Below, one piece after another: positions 1 to 6,087 of a stretch of DNA of 6,185 nucleotides. The translations under genes and the position numbers were made by a program. Within the stretch, counting starts at the first letter, position 1; each line of letters opens with the position of its first letter. A model generated the notes under the pieces. That model ran no database searches and was not told the DNA's origin. It was given only the letters and a program-made list of their open reading frames with translations. The stretch comes from an uncultured Bacteroidales bacterium (lineage in GTDB: Bacteria > Bacteroidota > Bacteroidia > Bacteroidales > UBA932): positions 1 through 6,185 of the forward strand of contig CAMFRR010000060.1 of assembly GCA_945982095.1 (NCBI GenBank), given 5' to 3'.

Positions 1-599
1 AGAGTAGCAGTGCTGGCTGCAATCCATTTACCATCTTCAGTAATCAAGGTTGCGCTCTTTACGACTTCGTCGAGATCACTTTTGAGATGGAAGTAAACGG
101 TCGCTGTCTGGCGTGACATCGGAAGAACCAACTTATTCTCTGCTGGGAGAGTAGAACTGATCGTTGATGACACCATGATGTCATATTTGCCATTTTGTTT
201 TCCAAGAGTCTGTTCACGAGTTGCTCCGAAATCTACAGTACCATTTTCTGAGTACGGATACACGCCTTTGAACTGATAAATCTTTTCTGGCGTATAGTCG
301 TTTGACAAAGTAGTTTCAAATGCATCTGTATACCATATTGATAACGCATTATCTTCATAAACACTACCATTATCGTAAGATGTCACACCTATCGCATCCA
401 CGTTGTCAATCCATGTAGACTCAAAGTTTGAATCGTCGTCGGTAGCTACCGCCTTAGTAATAGGAGCCTCGGCGCCAAATCGAACCTTAATTACGCCTGG
501 AGTCTCTGGCTCAACGGGTTTAATTTCTTCCTTACCGCAGGAAACAAATGTCATCGCAGCCGCTGCGAAGTACATGAAAAGTTTTGTAACCTTCTTCAT
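1..599 (-). CDS. Fimbrillin-like (Mfa-type) lipoprotein, 3' end missing
   Basis: The reading frame is open from ATG at 599 to the left edge: 199 complete codons with no stop, so the C-terminus lies outside the window. The N-terminus (MKKVTKLFMYFAAAAMTFVSC) is a lipoprotein signal peptide with lipobox FVSC, placing the lipidated cysteine at residue 21. Lys/Glu-rich residues follow, then RFGAEAPITKA (40-50), a segment resembling the protease-cleaved N-terminal strand of Bacteroidales fimbrillins. W63 with DAIGV (68-72), GVYPYS (112-117) and the strand TATVYFHLK (165-173) fit the Mfa-like/fimbrillin pattern as I remember it. By family knowledge such proteins are exported, lipidated and either assembled into fimbriae or displayed on the surface; which applies here cannot be told without the C-terminus. 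It lies 12 nt after a small gene and probably shares its transcript. AGGGA lies about 6 nt before the start. The lipoprotein call is firm; the fimbrillin family call is from remembered motifs. Confidence 0.8.
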   Translation of the reverse strand, partial: MKKVTKLFMYFAAAAMTFVSCGKEEIKPVEPETPGVIKVRFGAEAPITKAVATDDDSNFESTWIDNVDAIGVTSYDNGSVYEDNALSIWYTDAFETTLSNDYTPEKIYQFKGVYPYSENGTVDFGATREQTLGKQNGKYDIMVSSTISSTLPAENKLVLPMSRQTATVYFHLKSDLDEVVKSATLITEDGKWIAASTAT

Positions 600-611
600 A
601 GCAGTCCCTGA

Positions 612-794
612 TTAATAACCCCATTCATCATTCTCGTTATTGACGTCTTCTGCGTTATCCCAACTATGGAGACCTGTCCGTCTATCATAGTTTCCGCTCC
701 CCGTCAAGATTGTTTCCCTTAACTTCAACATCACGCTTTTGCACGAGGGTGTGACATACTGCGTCTTGGCGCTAAATTTTTCTAAATTTTTCAT
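612..794 (-). CDS. Small (60 aa) protein upstream of the fimbrillin gene
   Basis: A 60-codon gene whose stop is 12 nt before the fimbrillin ATG. It has no signal peptide or membrane segment. Visible features are YVTPSCKSVMLKLRE (13-27), then ILTGSG (29-34), and an acidic, Asn- and Trp-containing tail ending NDEWGY. I recognise this layout (Tyr-x-x-Pro near the N-terminus, a hydrophobic/charged strand, Gly-Ser, and an acidic Trp-containing C-terminus) as common among short uncharacterised Bacteroidales proteins encoded beside fimbrillin-like and other surface lipoprotein genes. No function is known to me, and none is assigned. No Shine-Dalgarno sequence precedes the ATG, which is normal for the phylum. 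Its first codons contain the second half of a 10-bp tandem repeat. The constant spacing to the next gene and the family-like sequence argue for a real gene, not a chance frame. Confidence 0.65.
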   Translation of the reverse strand: MKNLEKFSAKTQYVTPSCKSVMLKLRETILTGSGNYDRRTGLHSWDNAEDVNNENDEWGY

Positions 795-993
795 AAGATT
801 TGATATTTGATTTTTGTTTCAAGCAAGGATCTGCCGCAGAGGGCATAACGAAAAAAGACGCTTCCTGAGTGGATACGCCTTTCCTTTTTCCGGGAATAAT
901 CCCGTATATCGTTGAATTGCAGTCTATTAAATACCCCCCCCTAAGAATAGCAGGGGTAATCATTCTTTGATCTGATATATCCGCGAGTTTCAT
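772..993 (-). CDS. Possible 73-codon leader ORF
   Basis: The ATG at 993 is only about 13-15 nt downstream of the transcription start predicted from the promoter at 1012-1042. The 73-residue product begins MKLADISDQRMITPAILRGG and shows no signal peptide, membrane helix or motif I recognise. It ends 23 nt inside the following 60-codon gene. An eight-G run encodes part of Arg18-Gly19-Gly20, so this frame depends on tract length: one G fewer gives a TAA two codons after the tract, and one G more gives a different 67-residue product ending in TGA that overlaps the next ATG by 4 nt. The alternative, that this is untranslated leader RNA with a chance open frame, is at least as likely. No function is assigned. 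Confidence 0.25.
   Translation of the reverse strand: MKLADISDQRMITPAILRGGYLIDCNSTIYGIIPGKRKGVSTQEASFFVMPSAADPCLKQKSNIKSYEKFRKI
773..792 (-). repeat. 10-bp perfect tandem duplication
   Basis: Two adjacent copies of taaatttttc (+ strand; gaaaaattta as transcribed) occupy 773-782 and 783-792. They overlap both the end of the possible leader ORF and codons 1-8 of the 60-codon gene. Ten is not a multiple of three, so losing one copy would frameshift the small gene immediately after its start. Confidence 0.85.
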
Positions 994-1008
994 GTGTACT
1001 TTATGAAG
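795..1008 (-). other. Predicted 5' leader with two small hairpins
   Basis: If transcription starts near 1006-1008, the 60-codon gene has a leader of about 210 nt. Two dyads are visible: ccccT/Agggg with a 9-nt loop (938-956), which includes part of the G8 tract, and cgggaataatcccg (891-904, 5-bp stem, 4-nt loop). Neither is followed by a run of T on the minus strand, so they do not look like terminators. I do not recognise a known riboswitch. Confidence 0.45.
934..941 (-). repeat. G8 homopolymer tract (C8 on the + strand)
   Basis: There are eight consecutive C on the + strand, read as eight G in the leader of the small-protein/fimbrillin transcript. Runs of this length are prone to slipped-strand mispairing. 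It stands out in an AT-rich leader and lies inside the possible 73-codon ORF. It also supplies one arm of a small hairpin with CCCCT on the other side (938-942 with 952-956). Confidence 0.9.
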
Positions 1009-1011
1009 TCA

Positions 1012-1042
1012 CAAATATATATATTAATCTTATAGCAGCAAA
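1012..1042 (-). promoter_or_regulatory. Bacteroidota-type promoter for the fimbrillin locus
   Basis: On the minus strand TTTG (1042-1039) is followed by a 19-nt spacer and then TATATTTG (1019-1012). This matches the primary sigma factor consensus of Bacteroidota, TTTG near -33 and TAnnTTTG near -7, at all fixed positions and with the expected spacing. The predicted start of transcription is about 1006-1008, directed into the leader, the 60-codon gene and the fimbrillin gene. I found no competing match between here and 794. Confidence 0.7.
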
Positions 1043-1113
1043 TTATTTTTCGGTTATATTAAAAATTCGCTGATTAGACTGGACTTTTCTTGCTGTGAAG
1101 GGCATTGCGTCGA

Positions 1114-1302
1114 GCAGATTTCTCGACTTCGCTCGAAATGACAGTTGGGCGTGGTTGGGAGGGCAGATTTCTCGACTTCGCCCTTCGGGCTTCGCTCGAA
1201 ATGACAGGAGAGCTTGGGCGAGAGGGCAGAAAGAGGAAGCAGATCTCTCCACTCGCTTCGCTCGGTCGAGATGACAAAAGGGGGCTGCGCTCGAAATGAC
1301 AG
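1114..1302 (-). repeat. Intergenic dyad-repeat array, four irregular copies
   Basis: Four copies of a roughly 31-bp unit lie on the + strand: 1114-1144 (full), 1163-1207 (full, with a 14-bp internal insertion), 1239-1277 (diverged centre) and 1284-1302 (right half only). The right half, gctcgaaatgacag, is the most constant part and appears intact in copies 1, 2 and 4; the left half is gcagatttctcgacttc. Each full unit is an imperfect palindrome (ATTT..CGA against TCGAAAT), and copy 2 adds a strong core, gcccttcgggc. Spacing is uneven (about 49, 76 and 45 bp) and the intervening sequence is unrelated. This resembles the abundant TGTCATTTCGAGCG-type intergenic repeats seen in many Bacteroidota genomes, whose function is not established to my knowledge. 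It begins 9 bp after the dusB stop and may act as an RNA structure at the operon's 3' end; that role is inference. Confidence 0.85.
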
Positions 1303-1311
1303 TGGGGACGT

Positions 1312-2343
1312 TTAGAGTCCGTAGACTGAGCTGACGTCGGGGCGGCATTCGCCGAAACGAGTGGCAATTTCATCCAGACAAGATGCAATGAGCGCCGGGT
1401 CTGTCTCAGTCACAAGTCTCAGACGATATGGCTTGAAATCCGGAATACCTTTAAAATAATTGGCCAGGTGGCGGCGCATTTCGAAAACCCCCACCTTGTC
1501 GCCCTTCAATTCTATGCTCTTGGCAAGGTGCTCCTTAGCGAGGGCAACCCTTTCCAACACAGACATAGGAGGCAGGATTTCACCGCTTTGCATATAATGT
1601 TTAATCTCACGGAATATCCACGGATGCCCATAGGTAGCACGGCCTATCATCACCCCATCCACTCCATAGCTATCAAAAGCATTCTTTGCATCCTGCGGAC
1701 TCGTGATGTCGCCGTTACCAATAATAGGAATATACATCCTCGGGTTTTCCTTTATCTTGCCTATCAAGGTCCAGTCTGCAGAGCCTTTGTACATCTGGGC
1801 ACGTGTACGCCCATGAACGGTCAGGGCCTTTATCCCCACATCCTGCAGCCTTTCGGCCAGCTCAACTATGATTTTGGAATCTTCATCATAGCCAAGACGG
1901 GTCTTCACTGTCACCGGCATGTCCACGGCCTTCACCACAGCCTCAACTATGGCCACGAGTTTGTCTGGTTCGCGCAACATTCCGCTGCCCGCTCCCCTGC
2001 CGGCAATCTTTTTCACGGGGCAGCCGAAATTTATGTCCAGGACATCGGCCCCGTGTCCTCCGGCCAGCTCGGCAGCATGTTCCACCATCTTGGCGGCATC
2101 TACCATAGCCTCAGGTATGTGTCCATATATCTGTATGCCTATAGGGGCTTCGAAATCAAAGGTGTGCATCTTGGCTATGGCCTTGGCGGCATCGCGTATG
2201 AGCCCGTCAGAAGGCACGAACTCCGTATACATCATATCTGCCCCGTACTTCTTGCACACCCAACGGAAGGATGCGTCTGTTACATCCTCCATAGGCGCAA
2301 GAAGCAAAGGTTTGTCGCCCAGTTCTATATCCCCTATCTTCAT
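1312..2343 (-). CDS. dusB: tRNA-dihydrouridine synthase (DusB family)
   Basis: A 343-residue FMN enzyme that reduces specific uridines in the tRNA D-loop to dihydrouridine using NADPH. It has the family's TIM-barrel order: LAPMEDVTD near the N-terminus (15-23) for FMN binding, INFGCPVKK (104-112) with the probable catalytic proton donor Cys108, VTVKTRLG (144-151) with Lys147, HGRTR (177-181), GNGDI (209-213) and IGRATYGHPWIF (233-244), which bind FMN and its phosphate. A helical C-terminal domain follows (about 260-343). Length and motifs fit DusB (the NifR3 group) rather than DusA or DusC; the exact target uridine cannot be read from sequence. The start is the ATG 15 nt after the preceding stop, with AAGGA only 2 nt ahead of it. 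It is the last gene of the tight block and has no metabolic link to the aromatic genes before it. No conventional terminator follows; the repeat array does. Confidence 0.93.
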   Translation of the reverse strand: MKIGDIELGDKPLLLAPMEDVTDASFRWVCKKYGADMMYTEFVPSDGLIRDAAKAIAKMHTFDFEAPIGIQIYGHIPEAMVDAAKMVEHAAELAGGHGADVLDINFGCPVKKIAGRGAGSGMLREPDKLVAIVEAVVKAVDMPVTVKTRLGYDEDSKIIVELAERLQDVGIKALTVHGRTRAQMYKGSADWTLIGKIKENPRMYIPIIGNGDITSPQDAKNAFDSYGVDGVMIGRATYGHPWIFREIKHYMQSGEILPPMSVLERVALAKEHLAKSIELKGDKVGVFEMRRHLANYFKGIPDFKPYRLRLVTETDPALIASCLDEIATRFGECRPDVSSVYGL

Positions 2344-2358
2344 ATTCCTTAAGGCTGA

Positions 2359-3453
2359 TTATTTCTCTTCGAGCACCTTATTCTGCACATTCACGGACGC
2401 CTCGTGTATGGTCACATAAATATCACGCACGAAATCGGCATCCAGCCCTATCTCCTCTCCCTTCCTTATCATCCTTTCCAGCAGGGCATCCCAACGGCCG
2501 GCCTGAAGTATGGCTATGTTGTTCTCCTTCTTGAACTGGCCTATGGTCTTGGAAACAGCCATACGCTGGGCAAGAAGCAGGAGTATATTGTCGTCCAGAA
2601 CATCTATCTTGGCCCTCAGCTGGGTCATATTCTCTTTGTATACGAGATTGTCGGTGTCGTTGTCCCTCACCACAAGCTTGTTGTCTCCAAGCAAAATCTC
2701 CCACAACTGGTCAGGGGTGAGCTGCTGTTTGGCGTCACTCAAGGCGCAGGCAGGATTGCAATGGCTCTCTATCATCAGGCCTTCAAAACCCAGGTCGAGG
2801 GCTCTTTGTGACAGGTCCTGTATATATTCGGTGGAACCTCCCATATGCGAAGGGTCCACGAAAATGGGGAGCTCAGGGATGCGGCGGCGCAGTTCAATGG
2901 CCATCTCCCAGGCAGGGTCGTTGCGATATTTGAGCTTCTGGGAGCTTGAGACGCCGCGGTGAATGGCTCCAAGCTTCCTCACCCCACAACGGTTGAGACG
3001 CTCCAGCGCCCCTATCCACAGGTCCACATCGGGATTCACGGGGTTTTTCACAAGCACAGGAAGGTCGGTGCCTTCGAGGGCCTCGGCAATTTCCTGCATA
3101 AGGAAAGGATTGGCAGTGGTACGTGCGCCTATCCACACCATATCCACCCCATGTTTGACGCATTCGAACACGTGTTGGGCCGAAGCCACCTCACAAGAAA
3201 CTTTCATACCGTGTTCCTTCTTGACGGCCTGGAGCCATTTCAGCGCTGGAACGCCGTAGCCTTCGAATCCGCCCGGATGGGTGCGGGGCTTCCAGACACC
3301 GGCCCGGAACATATTTATTCCAATCTTTTTGAGACCCGCGGCCGTAGTGAGGCATTGGTCCAGGGATTCGGCGCTGCAAGGTCCTGCAATCACGCAAGGA
3401 CGAGGAAGGGTGAAAAAGCCCCATTCCATTGGAGATACGATATCAAGTTTCAT
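2359..3453 (-). CDS. Bifunctional DAHP synthase / chorismate mutase (type II, AroQ)
   Basis: A 364-residue cytoplasmic fusion. Residues about 15-255 are a type I-beta DAHP synthase, which condenses phosphoenolpyruvate and erythrose 4-phosphate: AGPCSAES (23-30, metal-binding Cys26), KPRT (55-58), GARTTANP (109-116), KNP (136-138), HRG (165-167), DPSH (200-203) and ESH (229-231). Residues about 272-364 are an all-helical AroQ chorismate mutase. By my ungapped alignment to the E. coli P-protein mutase, Arg280, Arg297, Lys308, Arg320, Ser353 and Gln357 sit at the positions of Arg11, Arg28, Lys39, Arg51, Ser84 and Gln88; Gln317 and Trp321 replace Asp48 and Glu52. Fusions in this order are known in Bacteroidota (Prevotella, Porphyromonas), where the mutase domain also conveys allosteric inhibition by prephenate; the same control is likely here by homology. 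The gene starts 12 nt after the aminotransferase stop. Symbols vary between genomes, so none is given. Confidence 0.95.
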   Translation of the reverse strand: MKLDIVSPMEWGFFTLPRPCVIAGPCSAESLDQCLTTAAGLKKIGINMFRAGVWKPRTHPGGFEGYGVPALKWLQAVKKEHGMKVSCEVASAQHVFECVKHGVDMVWIGARTTANPFLMQEIAEALEGTDLPVLVKNPVNPDVDLWIGALERLNRCGVRKLGAIHRGVSSSQKLKYRNDPAWEMAIELRRRIPELPIFVDPSHMGGSTEYIQDLSQRALDLGFEGLMIESHCNPACALSDAKQQLTPDQLWEILLGDNKLVVRDNDTDNLVYKENMTQLRAKIDVLDDNILLLLAQRMAVSKTIGQFKKENNIAILQAGRWDALLERMIRKGEEIGLDADFVRDIYVTIHEASVNVQNKVLEEK

Positions 3454-3465
3454 AGTATCAGGTAT

Positions 3466-4659
3466 TTATAACATTTTCAAAACTTTTTCCAGCACGGCTT
3501 TGTCAGCGCAGAGGGAGATGCGTATGTAGTCGTTCCAATTGTGTCCGAAAACCATGCCCGGGGTGATGAATACCCCTTTTTCATAAAGCAAAAAGTCAGA
3601 CATCCTCTCGCCAAGCCCAAGATGAGTGCGATAGCCGGCTATAAGGGCATTGTCCTCCCTGAGCCTTCCCCATACGAAGAGGCCCTGAGCTCCGGGATGC
3701 ACCTCAGCCCCAAGCTTTTCCATAATCCTGAGGGCCACCTCCTTACGCTCGGAGTAGACTTGGTTCATATGTACGTACCATTCCTTGTCCTGGCCCAGGG
3801 CCTGTATAGCTGCCATCTGCAGAGGTCTGAACATTCCGCTGTCCATCTGGCTCTTGACCTTGAGCACAGTCTCTATTATCTCGGCAGAGGCACAGACCAT
3901 TCCTATACGCCATCCGCTCATATTGTGGGCCTTGCTCAGAGAATTCAGCTCCACACAAGAGTCGAAGGCTCCGGGGACAGACATAATGGAAAGGGGCTTG
4001 TCGTTGAGCACAAAGCTGTAAGGGTTGTCGTTGCAAATCAATATGCCGTGCCTTTGACCGAAGTCCACAAGTCGCTCGTACAGCTGAATGCTGGCAGGGG
4101 CTCCCGTTGGCATATTGGGATAATTCACCCACATCATCTTAACCCCACTCAGGTCCATTGACTCAAGGGCGTCGAAATCGGGATAAAAGGAGTTTTCGGC
4201 CAGGATATCATAACGTATGATTTCAGCCTGAACCAAAGAAGCTGCAGAGCTGTAGGTGGGATAGCCCGGGTCTGGCACCAGCACCTTGTCGCCCGCGTTG
4301 AGAAAGGCCATGCAGAGCAGCAGTATACCCTCTTTCGACCCGACCAGGGGCTGGATTTGGGTATTAGGGTCCAACTGTACCGAGTACCACTGTGAGTACC
4401 AGCGTGCGAAGGCTTCCCTCAGCTCAGGTATTCCCCTATAGCTCTGGTACTTATGCACATCACAGCGCTGTGATTCCTCCACCAGGGCCTCTATTGCCGT
4501 AGCCGGGGGCATCATATCGGGCGCACCCACGCCCAGGTTTATCACCGCTTCTAGCCCCTGCTCTTTGCGTGAAGCGTTGAGGGCGGCGAGTTCCTTGTTC
4601 TTGCGTGAGAAATAGTACTCCTGGATATTGTCCAGACGCTGTGCTGCTTGTATTATCAT
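3466..4659 (-). CDS. Class I/II PLP-dependent aminotransferase, probably aromatic
   Basis: A 397-residue fold-type I aminotransferase. The PLP-binding lysine is Lys243 in SLSKAHNMSGWRIG (240-253), with the phosphate-contacting Arg251. Asn182 and PTG lie in NYPNMPTGA (179-187), DNPY (211-214) carries the pyridine-nitrogen Asp and the Tyr, and Arg380 in YIRISL is the expected carboxylate-binding arginine. SYRGIPELREAFARWY (73-88) is the usual N-terminal motif. The substrate cannot be fixed from these motifs. The gene sits between prephenate dehydratase and the DAHP synthase fusion, so the likely role is transamination of phenylpyruvate to phenylalanine and perhaps hydroxyphenylpyruvate to tyrosine, or of prephenate to arogenate. 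Its ATG overlaps the pheA stop by 4 nt (ATGA), implying translational coupling. Confidence 0.9.
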   Translation of the reverse strand: MIIQAAQRLDNIQEYYFSRKNKELAALNASRKEQGLEAVINLGVGAPDMMPPATAIEALVEESQRCDVHKYQSYRGIPELREAFARWYSQWYSVQLDPNTQIQPLVGSKEGILLLCMAFLNAGDKVLVPDPGYPTYSSAASLVQAEIIRYDILAENSFYPDFDALESMDLSGVKMMWVNYPNMPTGAPASIQLYERLVDFGQRHGILICNDNPYSFVLNDKPLSIMSVPGAFDSCVELNSLSKAHNMSGWRIGMVCASAEIIETVLKVKSQMDSGMFRPLQMAAIQALGQDKEWYVHMNQVYSERKEVALRIMEKLGAEVHPGAQGLFVWGRLREDNALIAGYRTHLGLGERMSDFLLYEKGVFITPGMVFGHNWNDYIRISLCADKAVLEKVLKML

Positions 4660-5501
4660 AATACTGTCTTGTATTCACCCAACACATTGAGGTCCTTCAT
4701 AAGCGGACGCACAGCCGCAAGGGCCTGTTGGTAACGGGTGTAGCTTTCAAATTTTATGTCGGCATAGAAGAAGTACTCCCATTGCTGGCCGGGTATGGGC
4801 AAGGACTGAATACGGGTGAGGTTCATGTCGTAGAATGAGAGTATTGTGAGTATCTGGGCCAATGAGCCTGTCTTGTGGGGCAGGGTGAAGCATATGGAGG
4901 CCTTGTCAATGTTGTCCCCTGTCACTTCCAGCTCCTCGTCCAGGATGAGGAAGCGGGTGAAGTTCTGCTTGTAGGTCTCTATGCCAGGTGCAAGTATCTC
5001 CATTCCATATAGTTCGGCGGCAAGTCCAGAAGCCACGGCACCCACGCCCCTGAGCCCGCTGTGGGCTATGTCGGCTGCAGCCTTTGCAGTATCGTCGGCC
5101 TCCACCAGCCTTATCCAGGGCTTGTCTGCAAAATACTGGCGGGTCTGGTTGATTGCCATATAGTGGGAACGCACCTCGTGTATGTCTTCTATTCTTTGTC
5201 CGGGCAAAGCCATGAGGTTCTGCTCGATGCGCATAAAGAACTCACCTTTAATCTTAAGGTCGTACTTGCGCAGGAGTTCGAAGTTGGGAAGGAGACCGCC
5301 GCTCACCGTGTTTTCTATGGCCATCACCAGAGCATCGGCCCTACCGTCTTTCACAGCTTTGTATAGGTCCTCGAAACGGTCACATTCAACTATATCGAGC
5401 CTGTCTGTATCCAAACCCGGAAGAGACAAGCCCTTATAGAACAATCTCGCAGCCTGTTCGTGAAAACAGCCGCGATATCCTTGAATTGCTACCCGCTTCA
5501 C
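4656..5501 (-). CDS. pheA: Prephenate dehydratase, monofunctional, with C-terminal ACT domain
   Basis: A 281-residue enzyme converting prephenate to phenylpyruvate, the committed step to phenylalanine. The catalytic part (1-185) has GYRGCFHEQAA (8-18), AIENTVSGG (61-69) and the signature TRF (182-184). The ACT domain (about 200-275) carries GSLA (212-215) and LTRIQSLP (228-235), which correspond to the GALV and ESRP phenylalanine-binding motifs of E. coli PheA; feedback inhibition by phenylalanine is therefore likely, though QSLP replaces ESRP. There is no mutase domain at the N-terminus, consistent with the mutase being fused to DAHP synthase nearby. The start is GTG at 5501, sharing one base with the frr stop (TAGTG). 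I see no better ATG upstream in frame, and this start gives the normal N-terminus. Confidence 0.95.
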   Translation of the reverse strand: MKRVAIQGYRGCFHEQAARLFYKGLSLPGLDTDRLDIVECDRFEDLYKAVKDGRADALVMAIENTVSGGLLPNFELLRKYDLKIKGEFFMRIEQNLMALPGQRIEDIHEVRSHYMAINQTRQYFADKPWIRLVEADDTAKAAADIAHSGLRGVGAVASGLAAELYGMEILAPGIETYKQNFTRFLILDEELEVTGDNIDKASICFTLPHKTGSLAQILTILSFYDMNLTRIQSLPIPGQQWEYFFYADIKFESYTRYQQALAAVRPLMKDLNVLGEYKTVL

Positions 5502-6064
5502 TATACGGTCATAATGTCTTTTTCCTTAGCAGATACTAGAGCATCGATGGTCTTGATTTTGGCATCGGTCTCTTTCTGCACCTTATCCTCGAAGTCCTTC
5601 TCCATATCCTCTGCAAGACCCTCCTTGATGAGTTTCTTGAGGGCATCCATGGCGTCACGGCGGGCATTACGTACGACAGTCTTGCTGTTCTCGCCCTCGG
5701 CCTTCGCCTTCTTGATGAGCTCTTTCCTGCGTTCCTCAGTGAGGGCAGGTACATTGCAGCGAATGCTTTCACCATTGTTCTGAGGAGTCATGCCCACATT
5801 GGCATCCATAATGGCCTTCTCAATGGCATGTATCATTTTCTTCTCCCACGGCTGGATGAGAATGGTCTTTGCGTCCGGAGTGGTTACCGAAGCCACCTGA
5901 GGTATAGGGGTGGGACAGCCATAGTAATCAACACAAACATTGTTGAAAATCATAGGATTTGCTTTGCCTGCACGGTAAGATTTGAGATCTTCTTCGAGGA
6001 AAGCGACTGCTGATCCCATCTGCTCCTTGGCCTTTGCAAGGATCTTGTTAGCTTTTTCTATCAT
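5501..6064 (-). CDS. frr: Ribosome recycling factor
   Basis: A 187-residue protein, the normal length for RRF, which with EF-G splits the post-termination ribosome and frees it from mRNA and tRNA. Visible family features are SYRAGKANP (29-37, the RxGRANP region with Lys in place of the usual Arg), DYYGCPTPI (46-54, start of the beta-barrel domain II), ILIQPWEKK (68-76), NNGESIRCNVPALTEERRKEL (96-116) and the long C-terminal helix with RNARRDAMDALKK (132-144). Domain I helices flank the small domain II as expected. The ATG at 6064 lies about 20 nt from the predicted transcription start. The TAG stop is fused to the GTG of pheA, so an essential translation factor leads an amino acid biosynthesis operon. 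Confidence 0.97.
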   Translation of the reverse strand: MIEKANKILAKAKEQMGSAVAFLEEDLKSYRAGKANPMIFNNVCVDYYGCPTPIPQVASVTTPDAKTILIQPWEKKMIHAIEKAIMDANVGMTPQNNGESIRCNVPALTEERRKELIKKAKAEGENSKTVVRNARRDAMDALKKLIKEGLAEDMEKDFEDKVQKETDAKIKTIDALVSAKEKDIMTV

Positions 6065-6087
6065 AATATAGGTTTAATAATCTTTAT

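Noticed and set aside
403..615. + strand 70-codon open frame opposite the start of the fimbrillin gene
   Set aside because: The opposite strand reads a lipoprotein signal peptide and fimbrillin-like motifs through the same bases. This frame has no support.
891..904. Perfect dyad cgggaataatcccg as a terminator
   Set aside because: The stem is only 5 bp, and the sequence after it on the minus strand is purine-rich (GAAAAAGG) rather than a T run.
1114..1302. CRISPR array
   Set aside because: The units are palindromic and differ in length and completeness, spacing is irregular (about 45 to 76 bp) and there are no cas genes. It fits an intergenic dyad repeat.
1043..1388. Two overlapping minus-strand open frames (about 101 and 104 codons) and a + strand frame at 1105-1299
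   Set aside because: They are translations of the repeat array. Recurring peptides such as SFRAKSRNL and VISSEVEKS come from the repeat unit, and the frames run into the 3' end of dusB.
1468..2352. Long (294-codon) + strand open frame opposite dusB
   Set aside because: It lies wholly antisense to a gene with clear Dus motifs. Its His/Tyr/Leu-rich product shows no family features and arises from the codon bias of dusB.
2959..3471. + strand open frames opposite the DAHP synthase fusion (170 and 98 codons)
   Set aside because: Antisense shadows of a gene with full catalytic motifs; the products show no recognisable domains.
3541..4161. + strand 206-codon open frame opposite the aminotransferase
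   Set aside because: Antisense to a gene with an intact PLP site; no promoter or family features of its own.
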